From Clostridiaceae bacterium (GTDB lineage Bacteria > Bacillota > Clostridia > Lachnospirales > Lachnospiraceae), in NCBI GenBank assembly GCA_009911305.1, contig QXXC01000006.1, positions 1-64,000 on the forward strand: 64,000 nt of DNA. The letters are read 5' to 3'. Below the pieces are notes generated by a model. The model did no database searches, had not been told where the DNA came from, and worked only from the letters and a program-made list of their open reading frames with translations. Shown piece after piece: positions 1 to 8,693 of this stretch. The translations under genes were made by a program, and so were the position numbers. Position 1 is the first letter of the stretch; the number at the start of each line of letters is the position of its first letter.

Positions 1-255
1 TATACAGGCTGGCTGGAGCAGAACGGAAAGTGGTATTATTTAAACGAGCTGGACAACAGCCTGCAGGGCGCAATGTTTACAGGCTGGATGAAGCGTGACC
101 ATGCGACCTACTACATGAATTCCAACGGGGAACGCCTGGAGGGCTGGTATGAGATAGACGGGAGCTGGTATTATTTCTATCCCGGAACCGGAGAGATGGC
201 GGTGAGCACAAGCATCGACGGCTTCTATGTGAATGAATACGGGGTGTGGAGATAA
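1..255 (+). CDS. Cell-wall-binding repeat protein, C-terminal fragment
   Basis: The frame is open from the first base, so the 5' part lies outside the window; the visible 84 codons end at a TAG... TAA-type stop just after WR. The sequence is made only of choline-binding-type (CW) repeats with the usual GW..., WYY and aromatic/glycine spacing (for example GKWYYLN, TGWM, GSWYYF). Such repeats anchor exported proteins to the cell surface through teichoic acid or other wall polymers in related families. The catalytic or ligand-binding part, if any, is not visible. It sits 39 bp before another CW-repeat gene on the same strand, so the two probably form a tandem pair. The true start is unknown. Confidence 0.85.
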   Translation, partial: YTGWLEQNGKWYYLNELDNSLQGAMFTGWMKRDHATYYMNSNGERLEGWYEIDGSWYYFYPGTGEMAVSTSIDGFYVNEYGVWR

Positions 256-294
256 GTGCCGCCCATAAAAGAGTTTATAGAATAAAAAGAAGGG

Positions 295-1479
295 ATGAGG
301 GAATTGAAAATAAGAGAAATCGGGGCTTTTCTGCCCCGGCGCATCTGCGCCTGTCTGGCGCTGGCGGCCTGCCTTCTCACAGCGGGCGCCGCGGGCCGGC
401 CGCTCTATACGCGCGCCGCAGAATCGAGCGTCATTGAGACGGTAAGCATTACCTTTAAAAGCACATACGGAGAGCCGGAGGAAATCATCGATCCGGAGAT
501 CACGGCAGGCGGGGGAAGCTACTCCCTCGGGGATATCCAGTACCGCACGGAATATGAAAAATGGAAGCCCGGAAAAAAGGTCCGCGTGGAGATCACGCTC
601 ACAGCGGCTGAGGGGAAATATTTTCCTGTATCTATCAACCGATCCAAATGTAAGATAAGCGGCGCGGAGTATGTGTCCGCCAAAGCGCTGGATAACACGA
701 CCCTGCAGGTCAAAGCCGACTACCGGCCGGTCACGGTGCTTGGAACCACCGAGAGGGCGGGCTGGAGCAGCCGGAGCAAGAAAAAAGCCTCCTGGAAGGC
801 TGTAAGCGACGCGCCGGGCTATACTTTGACCCTTTACGGGGATGATAAGGTCGTGAAGCGCCTGAATGTCGAGACGAACAGCGCGGAGCTGTCTGAATAC
901 ATGACAGATCTTGATAAAACCTGGTACTATGAGGTAAAGGCCGTTCCTCTCACCGCGGAACAGAAAAAATATCTGAAGGAAGGGGCTTATGTCACCTCCA
1001 CGGATCAGGAATTTGACTGGGAGGATTACCAGAAAGAGCAGGAGCGGCTGAACGGCCCCGCAGACGGGGGAGCCGTAAAGGGCGACAGCTATGTGCTCCC
1101 GGACGGGAGCAGAGCCTCCAATACGTGGAAAAAGATCAATGATATCTGGTACTACTTTGATGTAGCCGGAAATAAGGCGAGAGGCTGGATCCAGGACGGC
1201 CCTGCCTGGTACTACATGGACGCATCCGGCGCTATGAAAACCGGATGGCTGGATCTGGGCGGTTCCTGGTTTTACCTTGGGCCGGACGGGGCTATGCAGA
1301 CCGGATGGATCCAGCCATCGCCAGGATCCTGGTATTATATGAATCAGGACGGCTACATGCAGACCGGGTGGATCGAGGTAAACCAGAAGCACTACTATCT
1401 GCAGGCCAATGGCGCCATGGCTTATAATACCTCCGTGGACGGCCGATGGCTCGGAGCGGACGGGGCGGCCGTCAATTAG
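295..1479 (+). CDS. Exported cell-wall-binding repeat protein
   Basis: The 394-residue product starts with a basic stretch and a hydrophobic signal peptide (about residues 15-42, probable cleavage after the TRA region). A central part (about 45-255) of unknown fold has beta-rich, Ig/fibronectin-like character (TWYYEVKAVP). From about residue 263 to the end there are five or six choline-binding-type repeats (WYYFDVAGN, GWIQDG, WYYMDASGAMKTGW). It is therefore probably a wall-attached surface protein; its ligand is not known. Start choice is uncertain: AGAAGGG directly abuts ATG 295, while an in-frame TTG at 304 has better spacing from it. It follows another CW-repeat gene on the same strand and ends at a convergent terminator. 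Confidence 0.85.
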   Translation: MRELKIREIGAFLPRRICACLALAACLLTAGAAGRPLYTRAAESSVIETVSITFKSTYGEPEEIIDPEITAGGGSYSLGDIQYRTEYEKWKPGKKVRVEITLTAAEGKYFPVSINRSKCKISGAEYVSAKALDNTTLQVKADYRPVTVLGTTERAGWSSRSKKKASWKAVSDAPGYTLTLYGDDKVVKRLNVETNSAELSEYMTDLDKTWYYEVKAVPLTAEQKKYLKEGAYVTSTDQEFDWEDYQKEQERLNGPADGGAVKGDSYVLPDGSRASNTWKKINDIWYYFDVAGNKARGWIQDGPAWYYMDASGAMKTGWLDLGGSWFYLGPDGAMQTGWIQPSPGSWYYMNQDGYMQTGWIEVNQKHYYLQANGAMAYNTSVDGRWLGADGAAVN

Positions 1480-1516
1480 ATCGTATCTAAAAAATGCTCC
1501 GGAGCAGATTTCACAT

Positions 1517-1575
1517 ACAAAACGGTTCAGCCGGATCGGCGCATCTGCTGCGCAGACCTGACGGAACCGTTTTGT
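1517..1575. terminator. Convergent bidirectional terminator
   Basis: A 12-bp perfect stem, ACAAAACGGTTC (1517-1528) with GAACCGTTTTGT (1564-1575), separates the plus-strand surface-protein gene from the minus-strand leuA, whose stop is at 1581. A-rich and T-rich flanks make it usable in both directions. Confidence 0.75.
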
Positions 1576-1580
1576 TTCAT

Positions 1581-3248
1581 TTAATAGAACAGGCGGTTCA
1601 CCGCGCTGAAAATACCGCGGATAGACGCTCTCGTAATATTGGAGCTGATACCTACGCCATAAGTGGCCTCTCCTGTCTCCACATTCATCAGGTGGATATA
1701 GGAGGCTGCCTGTGCGCCGGAACCGGAGCGCAGAGCGTGCTCCGTGTAGTCCAGGACGCGGATCTGGATGCCCAGCGCATCCTCAAGCCCTCTCTGAATC
1801 GCATCGATGGGGCCGTTCCCGATTCCGTCCACCCTGCGCTCCTCGCCGTGATCCGTAAACATAAGATGGGCCACTGTCGCGAATCCGCCGCCCTCGTACT
1901 CTGTATCCGTGATCTGGCATTTTCTGAAATGCATGGGCTCTTTCCTGTCCAGATAACTGGAGCGGAACTCGTCCATGATCTGCTCCGGAGCCACCTCGCC
2001 CTGCTGCTCCGCGATCTTCTGGATCACATCTGCAAACTCCTTGTGCATGCCCTTTGGCAGGCGGAAGCCATAGAAGCTGTCCATAACAAAGGCCACGCCG
2101 CCCTTGCCGGACTGGCTGTTGATGCGGACAACCGGCTCATACTCGCGGCCGATGTCGCTGGGATCAATGGGAAGGTACGGAACCTCCCATATCCCGTCCG
2201 TTCTCTTTGACAGAGCCTGCATCCCCTTGCTGATCGCATCCTGATGCGATCCGGAAAAGGCGGTAAATACCAGCTTCCCTGCATACGGATGCCTCGGATC
2301 CACCTCCATCTTCGTGCAGCGCTCACACACCTCTGTAATGGCCTTGATATCCTCAATATCCAGTTCCGGATTGATTCCCTGTGAAAACATATTGTAGGCG
2401 ATGTTCAGGATATCCACATTCCCGGTCCGCTCCCCGTTTCCCAGAAGCGTTCCCTCCACACGCTCTGCACCGGCCAGAAGCGCCAGCTCTGTAGCCGCGA
2501 TCCCGGTTCCCCGGTCATTATGCGGATGCACGCTCAGTATAATGCTCTCGCGGTTCTTGAAATGCCGGTTCATCCACTCAATCTGATCCGCATACACATT
2601 CGGCGTGGTCATCTCCACAGTAGCCGGAAGGTTGATAATCATCTTTTTATCCTTTGTCGCTCCCCATTCTTCCTGGACAGCCGTACAGATATCCAGCGCA
2701 AAGTCGAGTTCCGTGCCGGTAAAGCTCTCCGGGGAATACTCCAGGATCACCTCGCCGTCATACTCCTGCATATATTTCTTAACCAGCCTGGTCCCCTCAA
2801 TGGCGATTTGCCTGATCTCCTCCCGATCCTTGTGGAACACCACCTCCCTCTGCAGGGTGGAGGTAGAGTTATAGATATGCACAATCGCCTTCTTAATCCC
2901 CCGGAGCGACTCAAATGTGCGTTTAATCAAATGCTCGCGGCACTGGGTCAGAACCTGGACCACCACGTCGTCCGGAATCAGCTTTCTCTCCACAAGCTGG
3001 CGCAGAAAATCATACTCGATCTGGGACGCCGCCGGAAATCCAATCTCAATCTCCTTAAAGCCCATCCGGATCAGCATATTAAACATCTCGATTTTCTCTT
3101 CCACCACCATGGGCTCAACCAGGGCCTGGTTCCCGTCGCGCAGATCCACGCTGCACCAGATCGGCGCTTTCTCGATCTCTCTGTTCGGCCACCCGCGTTC
3201 CGGATAATCCACAACAGGCACTCTCTTATATTTCTTATAATTCAGCAT
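1581..3248 (-). CDS. leuA: 2-isopropylmalate synthase
   Basis: Condenses acetyl-CoA with 2-ketoisovalerate, the first committed step of leucine synthesis, in the cytoplasm. The 555 residues match the longer LeuA type 2 family. The N-terminal HMGL-like TIM barrel shows DLRDGNQ (35-41), the metal-binding HPHNDRG (241-247) and GNGERTGN (270-277). The C-terminal third (about 440-553) is the leucine-sensing allosteric domain with GIGNGPIDA and the late GVGIS motif. The start follows a GGAGGG site. A T-box leader with a probable CUC specifier precedes it, so expression should rise when tRNA-Leu is uncharged. No other leu gene is next to it. Confidence 0.95.
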   Translation of the reverse strand: MLNYKKYKRVPVVDYPERGWPNREIEKAPIWCSVDLRDGNQALVEPMVVEEKIEMFNMLIRMGFKEIEIGFPAASQIEYDFLRQLVERKLIPDDVVVQVLTQCREHLIKRTFESLRGIKKAIVHIYNSTSTLQREVVFHKDREEIRQIAIEGTRLVKKYMQEYDGEVILEYSPESFTGTELDFALDICTAVQEEWGATKDKKMIINLPATVEMTTPNVYADQIEWMNRHFKNRESIILSVHPHNDRGTGIAATELALLAGAERVEGTLLGNGERTGNVDILNIAYNMFSQGINPELDIEDIKAITEVCERCTKMEVDPRHPYAGKLVFTAFSGSHQDAISKGMQALSKRTDGIWEVPYLPIDPSDIGREYEPVVRINSQSGKGGVAFVMDSFYGFRLPKGMHKEFADVIQKIAEQQGEVAPEQIMDEFRSSYLDRKEPMHFRKCQITDTEYEGGGFATVAHLMFTDHGEERRVDGIGNGPIDAIQRGLEDALGIQIRVLDYTEHALRSGSGAQAASYIHLMNVETGEATYGVGISSNITRASIRGIFSAVNRLFY

Positions 3249-3323
3249 TTCATTTCCCTCCAGATCATCATTTCATAAGTTGCAGCCGCTCCAGCGCATA
3301 TTCCCTCCGGCATCGGCGTACAT

Positions 3324-3666
3324 AAAAAAATCTCTGCAGCATTACGCTGCAGAGACGAAAACACTCGCGGTACCACCCTGCTTGCCACATTCTCTGCGGC
3401 CTCTCAGCACAAAATCCCGGCGGATCCGTCCGGAATCTCATGTCCCCTCTAACGGCGGGCAACCGTCTTCCCCTAGTTTGCAGAGCCGGCCCGCTGCAAA
3501 AGGCATGGCCGTACTGCCTGTTCAGAGAAGATGCTCCAAGGTGAGATCTGACAGCCCTTCATGCCGTCTCACACCGCGCAACGGCTCTCTGAAATGAAAT
3601 AAACTGTCCGATATGTCCTCTTCCATGCATCTTACATGATTGAATTTGAATCAGATATTACTGTTG
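3324..3666 (-). promoter_or_regulatory. T-box leader of leuA (leucine)
   Basis: On the minus strand the T-box core AGGGTGGTACCGCG lies at 3366-3379. It is followed by a terminator stem TCTCTGCAGC/GCTGCAGAGA (3331-3355) with a run of seven T. Upstream stem I contains a plausible specifier CTC (3543-3545) followed by the usual purine, then ACCTTGGAGC. A leucine codon fits the downstream leuA. Uncharged tRNA-Leu(GAG) should stabilise the antiterminator. The specifier was assigned by eye. Confidence 0.88.
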
Positions 3667-3672
3667 AGTACA

Positions 3673-3701
3673 GTTTTATCACGTTCCAGCCATAAAGTCA
3701 A
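3673..3701 (-). promoter_or_regulatory. Probable sigma-A promoter of leuA
   Basis: On the minus strand TTGACT (3696-3701) and TAAAAC (3673-3678) are 17 bp apart, upstream of the T-box leader. The -10 is imperfect. Confidence 0.5.
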
Positions 3702-3729
3702 TTGTTTTTTTGTGGTTTTTCGGAGTGTT

Positions 3730-4314
3730 TTAAAGCTTTAAATCCCACGGAACGGAACAGGGCCCGTTCGGATCATTTCTCAGATCACGGCATAAAGTTT
3801 CCCTGGCCTCAATATCCTTCTGCGCATCGCCTCCCTGCTCTGCCCTCCAGTCCCTGTATCCCTTGATATAACTGTCGTATAGCTCTGCCCATGAATGGTA
3901 ATATTTCTGCATAACCCGGCCGATCTCTGCCGATTTCTGCACCATTTCCTGACGTTCGATATAGCCGCCGACAAATCCCATGCCCAGGATCTGGCAGGCG
4001 CGGCACAAATCCCATGCGCCGGAAGCGATGTCCTCTGCTTCGCAATCCGTTCCTTCGCAGTAAAGGGCAGTCAGGTAATCCACCATGTCAAAAAGAGCCG
4101 TCTTATTGGAAATCTCCCAGTCCCGGCGCAGTATTACACGCATGGAAGCCCCCTCCTGCTTATTTTTTTCCGTTGAGCCTGCTATATAGTGCCAGTCCCC
4201 GTCCGCATAGGCCGCCCACATCGCGTATGTTCCCAAGATCCATTTCTCCACATCATTCTGAGGCACTGTCTCATTCCCGCTCTCTTTTTTTCCGAATAAT
4301 CCAAATAAAGCCAT
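3730..4314 (-). CDS. DUF1266-like protein of unknown function
   Basis: A cytoplasmic-looking protein of about 194 residues with no signal peptide or membrane segment. The pattern of a tryptophan-rich N-terminal part, RRDWEISN and a later GYxxGYRDW resembles DUF1266 proteins, whose function is unknown; this assignment is from memory of the family. The start at 4314 (MALFGLFGKK) is preferred over an upstream ATG at 4350 because AGAAAGGA precedes it at good spacing. It stands alone between the leuA leader and a tRNA gene. Confidence 0.7.
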   Translation of the reverse strand: MALFGLFGKKESGNETVPQNDVEKWILGTYAMWAAYADGDWHYIAGSTEKNKQEGASMRVILRRDWEISNKTALFDMVDYLTALYCEGTDCEAEDIASGAWDLCRACQILGMGFVGGYIERQEMVQKSAEIGRVMQKYYHSWAELYDSYIKGYRDWRAEQGGDAQKDIEARETLCRDLRNDPNGPCSVPWDLKL

Positions 4315-4390
4315 ATGTATTCCTTTCTGTGTATCTGTTTTTTTATTCACATTTTATTATAGCATTGATTGGCAGATTAACAAGGCATTT

Positions 4391-4410
4391 CAGAGCGTGA
4401 TTGAAAAATG
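4391..4410. repeat. Copy of the AGAGCGTGTTTGAAAAATG dispersed repeat
   Basis: CAGAGCGTGATTGAAAAATG differs by one base from the arm of the long palindrome at 23934-24010. It lies between the DUF1266 gene and the tRNA promoter. Confidence 0.5.
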
Positions 4411-4469
4411 ACAGGATGGACACGATTTTACGCCCAATATAAAAAATGCAGATTTGCACGAATTTTATC

Positions 4470-4497
4470 TTGCATTTTTGGAAAAATGCGGTACAAT
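4470..4497 (+). promoter_or_regulatory. Promoter of tRNA-Val
   Basis: TTGCAT (4470-4475), 16-bp spacer and TACAAT (4492-4497) lie 9 bp before the mature tRNA. The spacer itself contains the palindrome GCATTTTTGGAAAAATGC. Confidence 0.6.
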
Positions 4498-4506
4498 AGA
4501 AGACAG

Positions 4507-4580
4507 GGAAGCATAGCTCAGCCGGGATGAGCGTTCGCCTCACACGCGAGAGGTCATGGGTTCGAGCCCCATTGCTTCCA
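4507..4580 (+). tRNA. tRNA-Val (anticodon CAC)
   Basis: The 7-bp acceptor stem GGAAGCA/TGCTTCC closes perfectly. The D arm GCTC/GAGC, anticodon stem TTCGC/GCGAG with loop CTCACAC, and T arm with TTCGAGC are all in place. The anticodon CAC is at 4541-4543 and reads GTG. The discriminator base is A4580; CCA is not encoded (CTT follows). Confidence 0.95.
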
Positions 4581-4592
4581 CTTGCCTGAAAG

Positions 4593-4634
4593 CCTTGCAG
4601 ATGCGGGAAATTCCGTGTAGCTGCAAGGTTTTTT
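4593..4634 (+). terminator. Intrinsic terminator of tRNA-Val
   Basis: CCTTGCAG (4593-4600) pairs with CTGCAAGG (4621-4628), followed by six T. Confidence 0.85.
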
Positions 4635-4691
4635 GATGTTTCGGACGGGAAAATTTTAAAATGCTGCGTACCGAATCCCGTCTTCCCTCCT

Positions 4692-4958
4692 TTACTGCTC
4701 CGGATACTCCTTATCCTTCCAGTACCACCACTTCAGTTTTTCCGGATCATGCTGCTCATTCTCTGCAAAATACACGGCGCAGCGGAATACATAGAGTACA
4801 CACCGGTCATCCTGAAATCCCTTTTTCAGGCAATCCATGTGATACAGAGCTTCCGGATCCTTTCCCTTTAAATCATCGATACAGCGGATTCCGATGTTCT
4901 GCAGATGCTGTTCCATATTCGCCCCCACGCCCGGTATCTTTTTTAAATCACCTTCCAT
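4692..4958 (-). CDS. Cdd1-like helix-hairpin-helix protein
   Basis: An 88-residue protein. The N-terminal half, KIPGVGANMEQHLQNIGI followed by DDLKG, is a helix-hairpin-helix, the kind of small domain that binds DNA. The whole resembles the Cdd1/'pathogenicity locus' family, named from a gene beside the C. difficile toxin locus, but nothing here suggests toxins. The C-terminal part is rich in W, Y, K and E (KWWYWKDKEYPEQ). AAGGAGG precedes the start. It is 14 bp downstream of the AraC-type regulator and may be co-transcribed with it. Function unknown. Confidence 0.8.
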   Translation of the reverse strand: MEGDLKKIPGVGANMEQHLQNIGIRCIDDLKGKDPEALYHMDCLKKGFQDDRCVLYVFRCAVYFAENEQHDPEKLKWWYWKDKEYPEQ

Positions 4959-4972
4959 AAATCATGGCCTCC

Positions 4973-6025
4973 TTACTGATTCCCGTTCCCCACATACGGT
5001 TTCTGAGCTCTTTTTCCCAAAATATGGTTTCTGTATTCTCCGGGAGTCATTCCGGTCTGTTTTTTAAAATACTGGATGAAATGGCTCGCGTCATTAAAGC
5101 CAGCCTCCTGCGCAATCTCCGTCACGGATTTCTCCGTACTGCCGAGAAGCTCGATTCCTCTGGATATACGGTATGCCACAAGGTATTGGTTCGGGCTTTT
5201 CCGAATCATTTCCCGAAAGCAGCGGCAGCACTCTCCTTCGCTGACGCTGGCTGCAGCCGCAATCTCCTGCAGCCGGATCGGATTCATATAATTATCATGA
5301 ATAAACGACAGCATGGCCTGGAGCCGCTCCTGTTTGCGCACACTCCCCTTTGAAGCGCCTTCCAGCCTGTCCTCCAGATGTGCAATCACCTGATACCAGA
5401 TTCCGGTGATCAGCACGGCTGCTCTGTACTTTGCCCGCCGCGCCGGACAGCTCTCCCGGCTGCCTCCTCCCTGCGTCTGCGCAGCCCGGTGTCTCTCCAA
5501 AGCCCCGGGATATCCTTCACTGCTCCCGTCAAAATCCTCCCTCCAGATTTCATTCAGAAACAGCTCCCGCATCTCCTCCAGGCTCTCAAGAATCTCTCTC
5601 TGCCAGCGGATCTCCGGTTTAAATACAACCGCCGGAAAGGCGTACTGGCTGGTATAGGGAAGCACATCCTCCCTCTCCATCCGGCTCCCCGGAAAAAAGC
5701 CCAGCAGCTTATCCGGAAAATTGAAGCTGACATACTTCCCTCCGTCTGTCAGACCGGTTGTGATGTGGACGAAATTGCGGTTAATCAATATGCCTTCCCC
5801 TTTTTCCAGCCTGTACCCGGCTCCGTTGACCTGCAGCTCCAGTGTGCCGTCTGTCACATATGTGAGCTGCAGCTCCTCATGCCAGTGCAGATCCATATAG
5901 CCGCGGCCGTGCGGGATAATCTGAGCCCTGGTGACAACATACATGCCCACCGGGAAGGCGCTGTCTTTATAACGGTTTACCTCATGCAGGGATTGATTGG
6001 GATGAATCATGTCGTTTTCTTTCAC
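4973..6025 (-). CDS. AraC-family regulator with cupin sensor domain
   Basis: The 350-residue protein has an N-terminal cupin-like effector domain (about residues 25-115; HWHEELQLTYVTDG) and a C-terminal pair of AraC helix-turn-helix motifs (about 245-335; NQYLVAYRISRGIELL and DASHFIQYFKKQTGMTPGEYR). The linker contains a low-complexity stretch (QTQGGGSRE). The start is a GTG with GAGGAG 5 bp upstream. It lies just downstream of the arabinose/pentose phosphate genes on the same strand but after their terminator, so it may be a local regulator with its own promoter. The effector is probably a sugar; that is inference. Confidence 0.88.
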   Translation of the reverse strand: MKENDMIHPNQSLHEVNRYKDSAFPVGMYVVTRAQIIPHGRGYMDLHWHEELQLTYVTDGTLELQVNGAGYRLEKGEGILINRNFVHITTGLTDGGKYVSFNFPDKLLGFFPGSRMEREDVLPYTSQYAFPAVVFKPEIRWQREILESLEEMRELFLNEIWREDFDGSSEGYPGALERHRAAQTQGGGSRESCPARRAKYRAAVLITGIWYQVIAHLEDRLEGASKGSVRKQERLQAMLSFIHDNYMNPIRLQEIAAAASVSEGECCRCFREMIRKSPNQYLVAYRISRGIELLGSTEKSVTEIAQEAGFNDASHFIQYFKKQTGMTPGEYRNHILGKRAQKPYVGNGNQ

Positions 6026-6139
6026 TGCTGCTCCTCATCGTGTGCTTCTGTCTGTTACAAGTATACCCCTTACCTGAAACAGCGTCAAATAAAATACGAA
6101 TTTCCGGAAGGCACATTTCTGTTTTGCGTCCGTGTGCAC

Positions 6140-6187
6140 AAAAACAGGAGCCGCCGCATATCCCATGCCGGCAGCTCCCGCCCTGTT
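6140..6187 (-). terminator. Terminator of the pentose catabolic operon
   Basis: On the minus strand a long GC stem (ACAGG...GGAGC...GCCG against CGGCGGCTCCTGT) ends in TTTTTGTG, 30 bp after the transketolase C-subunit stop. Confidence 0.8.
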
Positions 6188-6218
6188 CAAATTTATCCCG
6201 CGTCTTGGTCGTCCGCTC

Positions 6219-7169
6219 TTACTTCATCCAACCGCGGATCTCCCTACAGATCCCCTCTGCGTCAAGCCCGTACTTATGGAGAAGCTCCACCGCCGGCCCT
6301 GACTCGCCGAAGGTGTCCTTCATCCCGATCCGGTGAACCGGCGTCGGAACGGTGTCGGATAATGCCTCGCAAACCGCACTCCCCAAACCGCCGATAACAG
6401 AGTGTTCTTCCACGGTAACGATCCGCTTCGTCTCCTTTGCCGCTTTCACCAGCAGCTCCTCATCGAGCGGCTTGATTGTATGGATATTGATTACTCTGGC
6501 ATTTACGCCCTCTTTGGCCAGCTCCTCTGCCGCCTCCAGGGAAGCAGATACGCACAGGCCCGTGGCAACGATGGTCAGATCATCGCCCTCTCTTAACGTT
6601 ACGCCCTTTCCAATCTCAAAATGGTAATCCGGGCGGTCGTTGATCACCGGAACTGCCAGACGGCCGAACCGCAGATAAACCGGCCCCTGATGCTCGCAGG
6701 CTGCCGCGACGGCCGCCTTTGCCTCCACGTCATCCGATGGATTGAGCACAACCATCCCGGGAATCGACCGCATCAGGGCAATGTCTTCATTGCACTGGTG
6801 GGAAGCGCCGTCCTCTCCGACGGATATGCCGGCATGCGTCGCGCCGATCTTTACATTCAGGTGCGGATATCCGATGGCGTTGCGCACCTGCTCAAAGGCG
6901 CGTCCCGCTGCGAACATGGCAAACGAGCTTGCAAACGGAATCTTGCCTGTGGCCGCCAGCCCGGCTGCAATCCCAACCATGTTGCACTCTGCGATTCCGC
7001 AGTCGATATGGCGCTCCGGAAATGCTTTTTTAAAGGTTGACGTTTTGGTGGCCTCTGCTAAATCGGCGTCCAGGACCACCAGATTTTCATATTTCTTTCC
7101 CAGTTCCGCCAGCGCGTTGCCGTAGCTTTCCCGGGTTGCGATTTTTTTCTTATTTTCCATCTGCGCCAC
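6219..7169 (-). CDS. tktB: Transketolase, C-terminal subunit
   Basis: The 316-residue protein matches the second half of transketolase: the pyrimidine-binding domain (about 5-175; GIAECNMVGIAAGLA with the conserved Glu, HAGISVGEDGASHQ) and the C-terminal domain (about 190-310; VEEHSVIGGLGSAV). With the upstream N-terminal subunit it forms one thiamine-diphosphate enzyme that moves two-carbon units between xylulose-5-P and aldose phosphates. The ORF overlaps the N-subunit gene by 20 bp, suggesting translational coupling. Split transketolases are common in Firmicutes and archaea. In this operon it should process xylulose-5-P made by AraD. The symbol is by analogy only. Confidence 0.93.
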   Translation of the reverse strand: MAQMENKKKIATRESYGNALAELGKKYENLVVLDADLAEATKTSTFKKAFPERHIDCGIAECNMVGIAAGLAATGKIPFASSFAMFAAGRAFEQVRNAIGYPHLNVKIGATHAGISVGEDGASHQCNEDIALMRSIPGMVVLNPSDDVEAKAAVAAACEHQGPVYLRFGRLAVPVINDRPDYHFEIGKGVTLREGDDLTIVATGLCVSASLEAAEELAKEGVNARVINIHTIKPLDEELLVKAAKETKRIVTVEEHSVIGGLGSAVCEALSDTVPTPVHRIGMKDTFGESGPAVELLHKYGLDAEGICREIRGWMK

Positions 7170-8007
7170 CCGCCTTTTCCAGTTTTTCTCCGATTGCCTC
7201 CAGATCCTTCATGGCAAGGCCGTATTCCTCGTCATTCGGAGCCTTGCCGTGCCAGCCGGCCTTATTTTCCATGAAAGAAACGCCTTTGCCCTTTAAGGTC
7301 TTTGCAATGATGGCAGTGGGCGCGCCCTTGGTACGGCGGGCCTCTTCAAAGGCTTTCTGAATCTGCTCCATGTCGTTTCCGTCTTCTACGCGGATCACGT
7401 GGAAATTGAATGCCTCAAACTTCCTGTCAATCGGGTACGGAGAGCAGACCTCGTCCACGGCTCCGTCGATCTGTAAATTATTATTGTCAACAATGACAAC
7501 CAGGTTGTCGAGCTTTCTGTGCCCCGCGAACATGGACGCCTCCCATACCTGGCCTTCCTGGAGCTCTCCGTCTCCCAGCAGCGTGTATACACGGTAGGAA
7601 TCGCCGCTGATCCTGGCGGACAGCGCCATGCCTACTGCCGCGGAAATCCCCTGTCCCAGGGAACCGCTCGACATGTCCACGCCCGGGATATGCTTCATAT
7701 CCGGATGTCCCTGCAGATAGGAACCGGTGTGGCGCAGCGTCAGCAGATCCTCTTTGGGGAAATAGCCGCGCTCCGCTAAAACAGAGTACAGACCCGGCGC
7801 GCTGTGTCCCTTGGAGAGCACAAAGCGATCCCGATCTGCCTTATGCGGATCAGACGGATCAATGTTCATCTCTTCAAAATAAAGGTATGTAAAAATCTCA
7901 GCCGACGAGAGCGCGCCGCCCGGATGTCCGGCCCTGGCCGCATGCACGGCTGTGACGATATTCCTGCGAACCTCGTTGGCTTTCTTTTTCAGCTCTAAAA
8001 TATCCAT
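7150..8007 (-). CDS. tktA: Transketolase, N-terminal subunit
   Basis: The 285-residue protein carries the thiamine-diphosphate-binding half: HPGGALSSAEI near residue 28, SKGHSAPGLY (about 84-93), and the diphosphate/Mg motif GDGELQEGQVWEA with DNNNLQIDG (about 145-180). It needs the C-terminal subunit encoded next to it for activity. The start follows AAGGAAAGGACGG. It is 14 bp downstream of the transaldolase-type gene, in one transcription unit with araA-FGGY kinase-araD. Role: non-oxidative pentose phosphate conversion of arabinose-derived xylulose-5-P. The symbol is by analogy. Confidence 0.93.
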   Translation of the reverse strand: MDILELKKKANEVRRNIVTAVHAARAGHPGGALSSAEIFTYLYFEEMNIDPSDPHKADRDRFVLSKGHSAPGLYSVLAERGYFPKEDLLTLRHTGSYLQGHPDMKHIPGVDMSSGSLGQGISAAVGMALSARISGDSYRVYTLLGDGELQEGQVWEASMFAGHRKLDNLVVIVDNNNLQIDGAVDEVCSPYPIDRKFEAFNFHVIRVEDGNDMEQIQKAFEEARRTKGAPTAIIAKTLKGKGVSFMENKAGWHGKAPNDEEYGLAMKDLEAIGEKLEKAGGADGK

Positions 8008-8021
8008 TTTCCGTCCTTTCC

Positions 8022-8678
8022 TTATTTCCCAAATACCGCCTCATAATCCGCCTTGAATTTCTCAATGCCGATATCGGTCAGAGGATGCTTTACCATCTGC
8101 ATCAGCACCTTGAACGGAACTGTGGCGATATCGCCGCCGGCCTTGGCGCACTCGGTGATATGGAGCGGATGTCTGGTGGAAGCGCAGATGATCTCTGTCG
8201 TGATCTCCGGATAGTTGTCAAAGATCTGGGCGATCTCATAGATCAGGCCTGTCCCGTCTGTGGAGATGTCATCCAGCCTGCCCAGGAACGGCGACACATA
8301 AGACGCGCCTGCTCTTGCGGCCAGCAGGGCCTGATTGGCCGTGAAGATCAGGGTCACATTCGTCTTGATGCCTTCGGCGGAAAGGGCCTTTACTGCTTTT
8401 AAGCCTTCGGCTGTCATGGGGATCTTCACTACCATGTTCGGATGGATCTTCGCGATCTCGCGGCCCTCTGCGATCATGTCCTCGGCCTTCTCTGTGGTGG
8501 CCTTCACCTCTCCGGAAATCGGCCCGTCCACGATGCCTGTGATTTCCTTAATTACCTCATTGAAATCACGGCCTTCCTTTGCGATCAGCGACGGGTTTGT
8601 CGTAACGCCGCAGATAATTCCCATGTCATTTGCTTCTCTGATTTCATCCACATTCGCTGTGTCAATAAAAAATTTCAT
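8022..8678 (-). CDS. Small transaldolase / fructose-6-phosphate aldolase family enzyme
   Basis: A 218-residue TIM-barrel Schiff-base aldolase of the TalC/MipB/Fsa group: [13 protein letters not shown] start, [16 protein letters not shown], catalytic Lys85 in [26 protein letters not shown] and [10 protein letters not shown] are all present. Members act either as transaldolase or as fructose-6-P aldolase and the sequence alone does not settle which. Sitting beside split transketolase genes in a pentose operon argues for transaldolase, completing the pathway to fructose-6-P and erythrose-4-P. AAAGGAGG precedes the start. The gene ends 14 bp before the transketolase N-subunit. Confidence 0.93.
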   Translation of the reverse strand: MKFFIDTANVDEIREANDMGIICGVTTNPSLIAKEGRDFNEVIKEITGIVDGPISGEVKATTEKAEDMIAEGREIAKIHPNMVVKIPMTAEGLKAVKALSAEGIKTNVTLIFTANQALLAARAGASYVSPFLGRLDDISTDGTGLIYEIAQIFDNYPEITTEIICASTRHPLHITECAKAGGDIATVPFKVLMQMVKHPLTDIGIEKFKADYEAVFGK

Positions 8679-8693
8679 AATCCTTCTCCTCCT

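Noticed and set aside
40..1392. 450-codon minus-strand frame opposite the surface-protein genes
   Set aside because: A shadow of the CW-repeat codons; no start site and no recognisable domain.
4644..4685. GACGGGA...TCCCGTC pair as a terminator of the Cdd1-like gene
   Set aside because: Long AT-rich loop and no T-run next to the stem.
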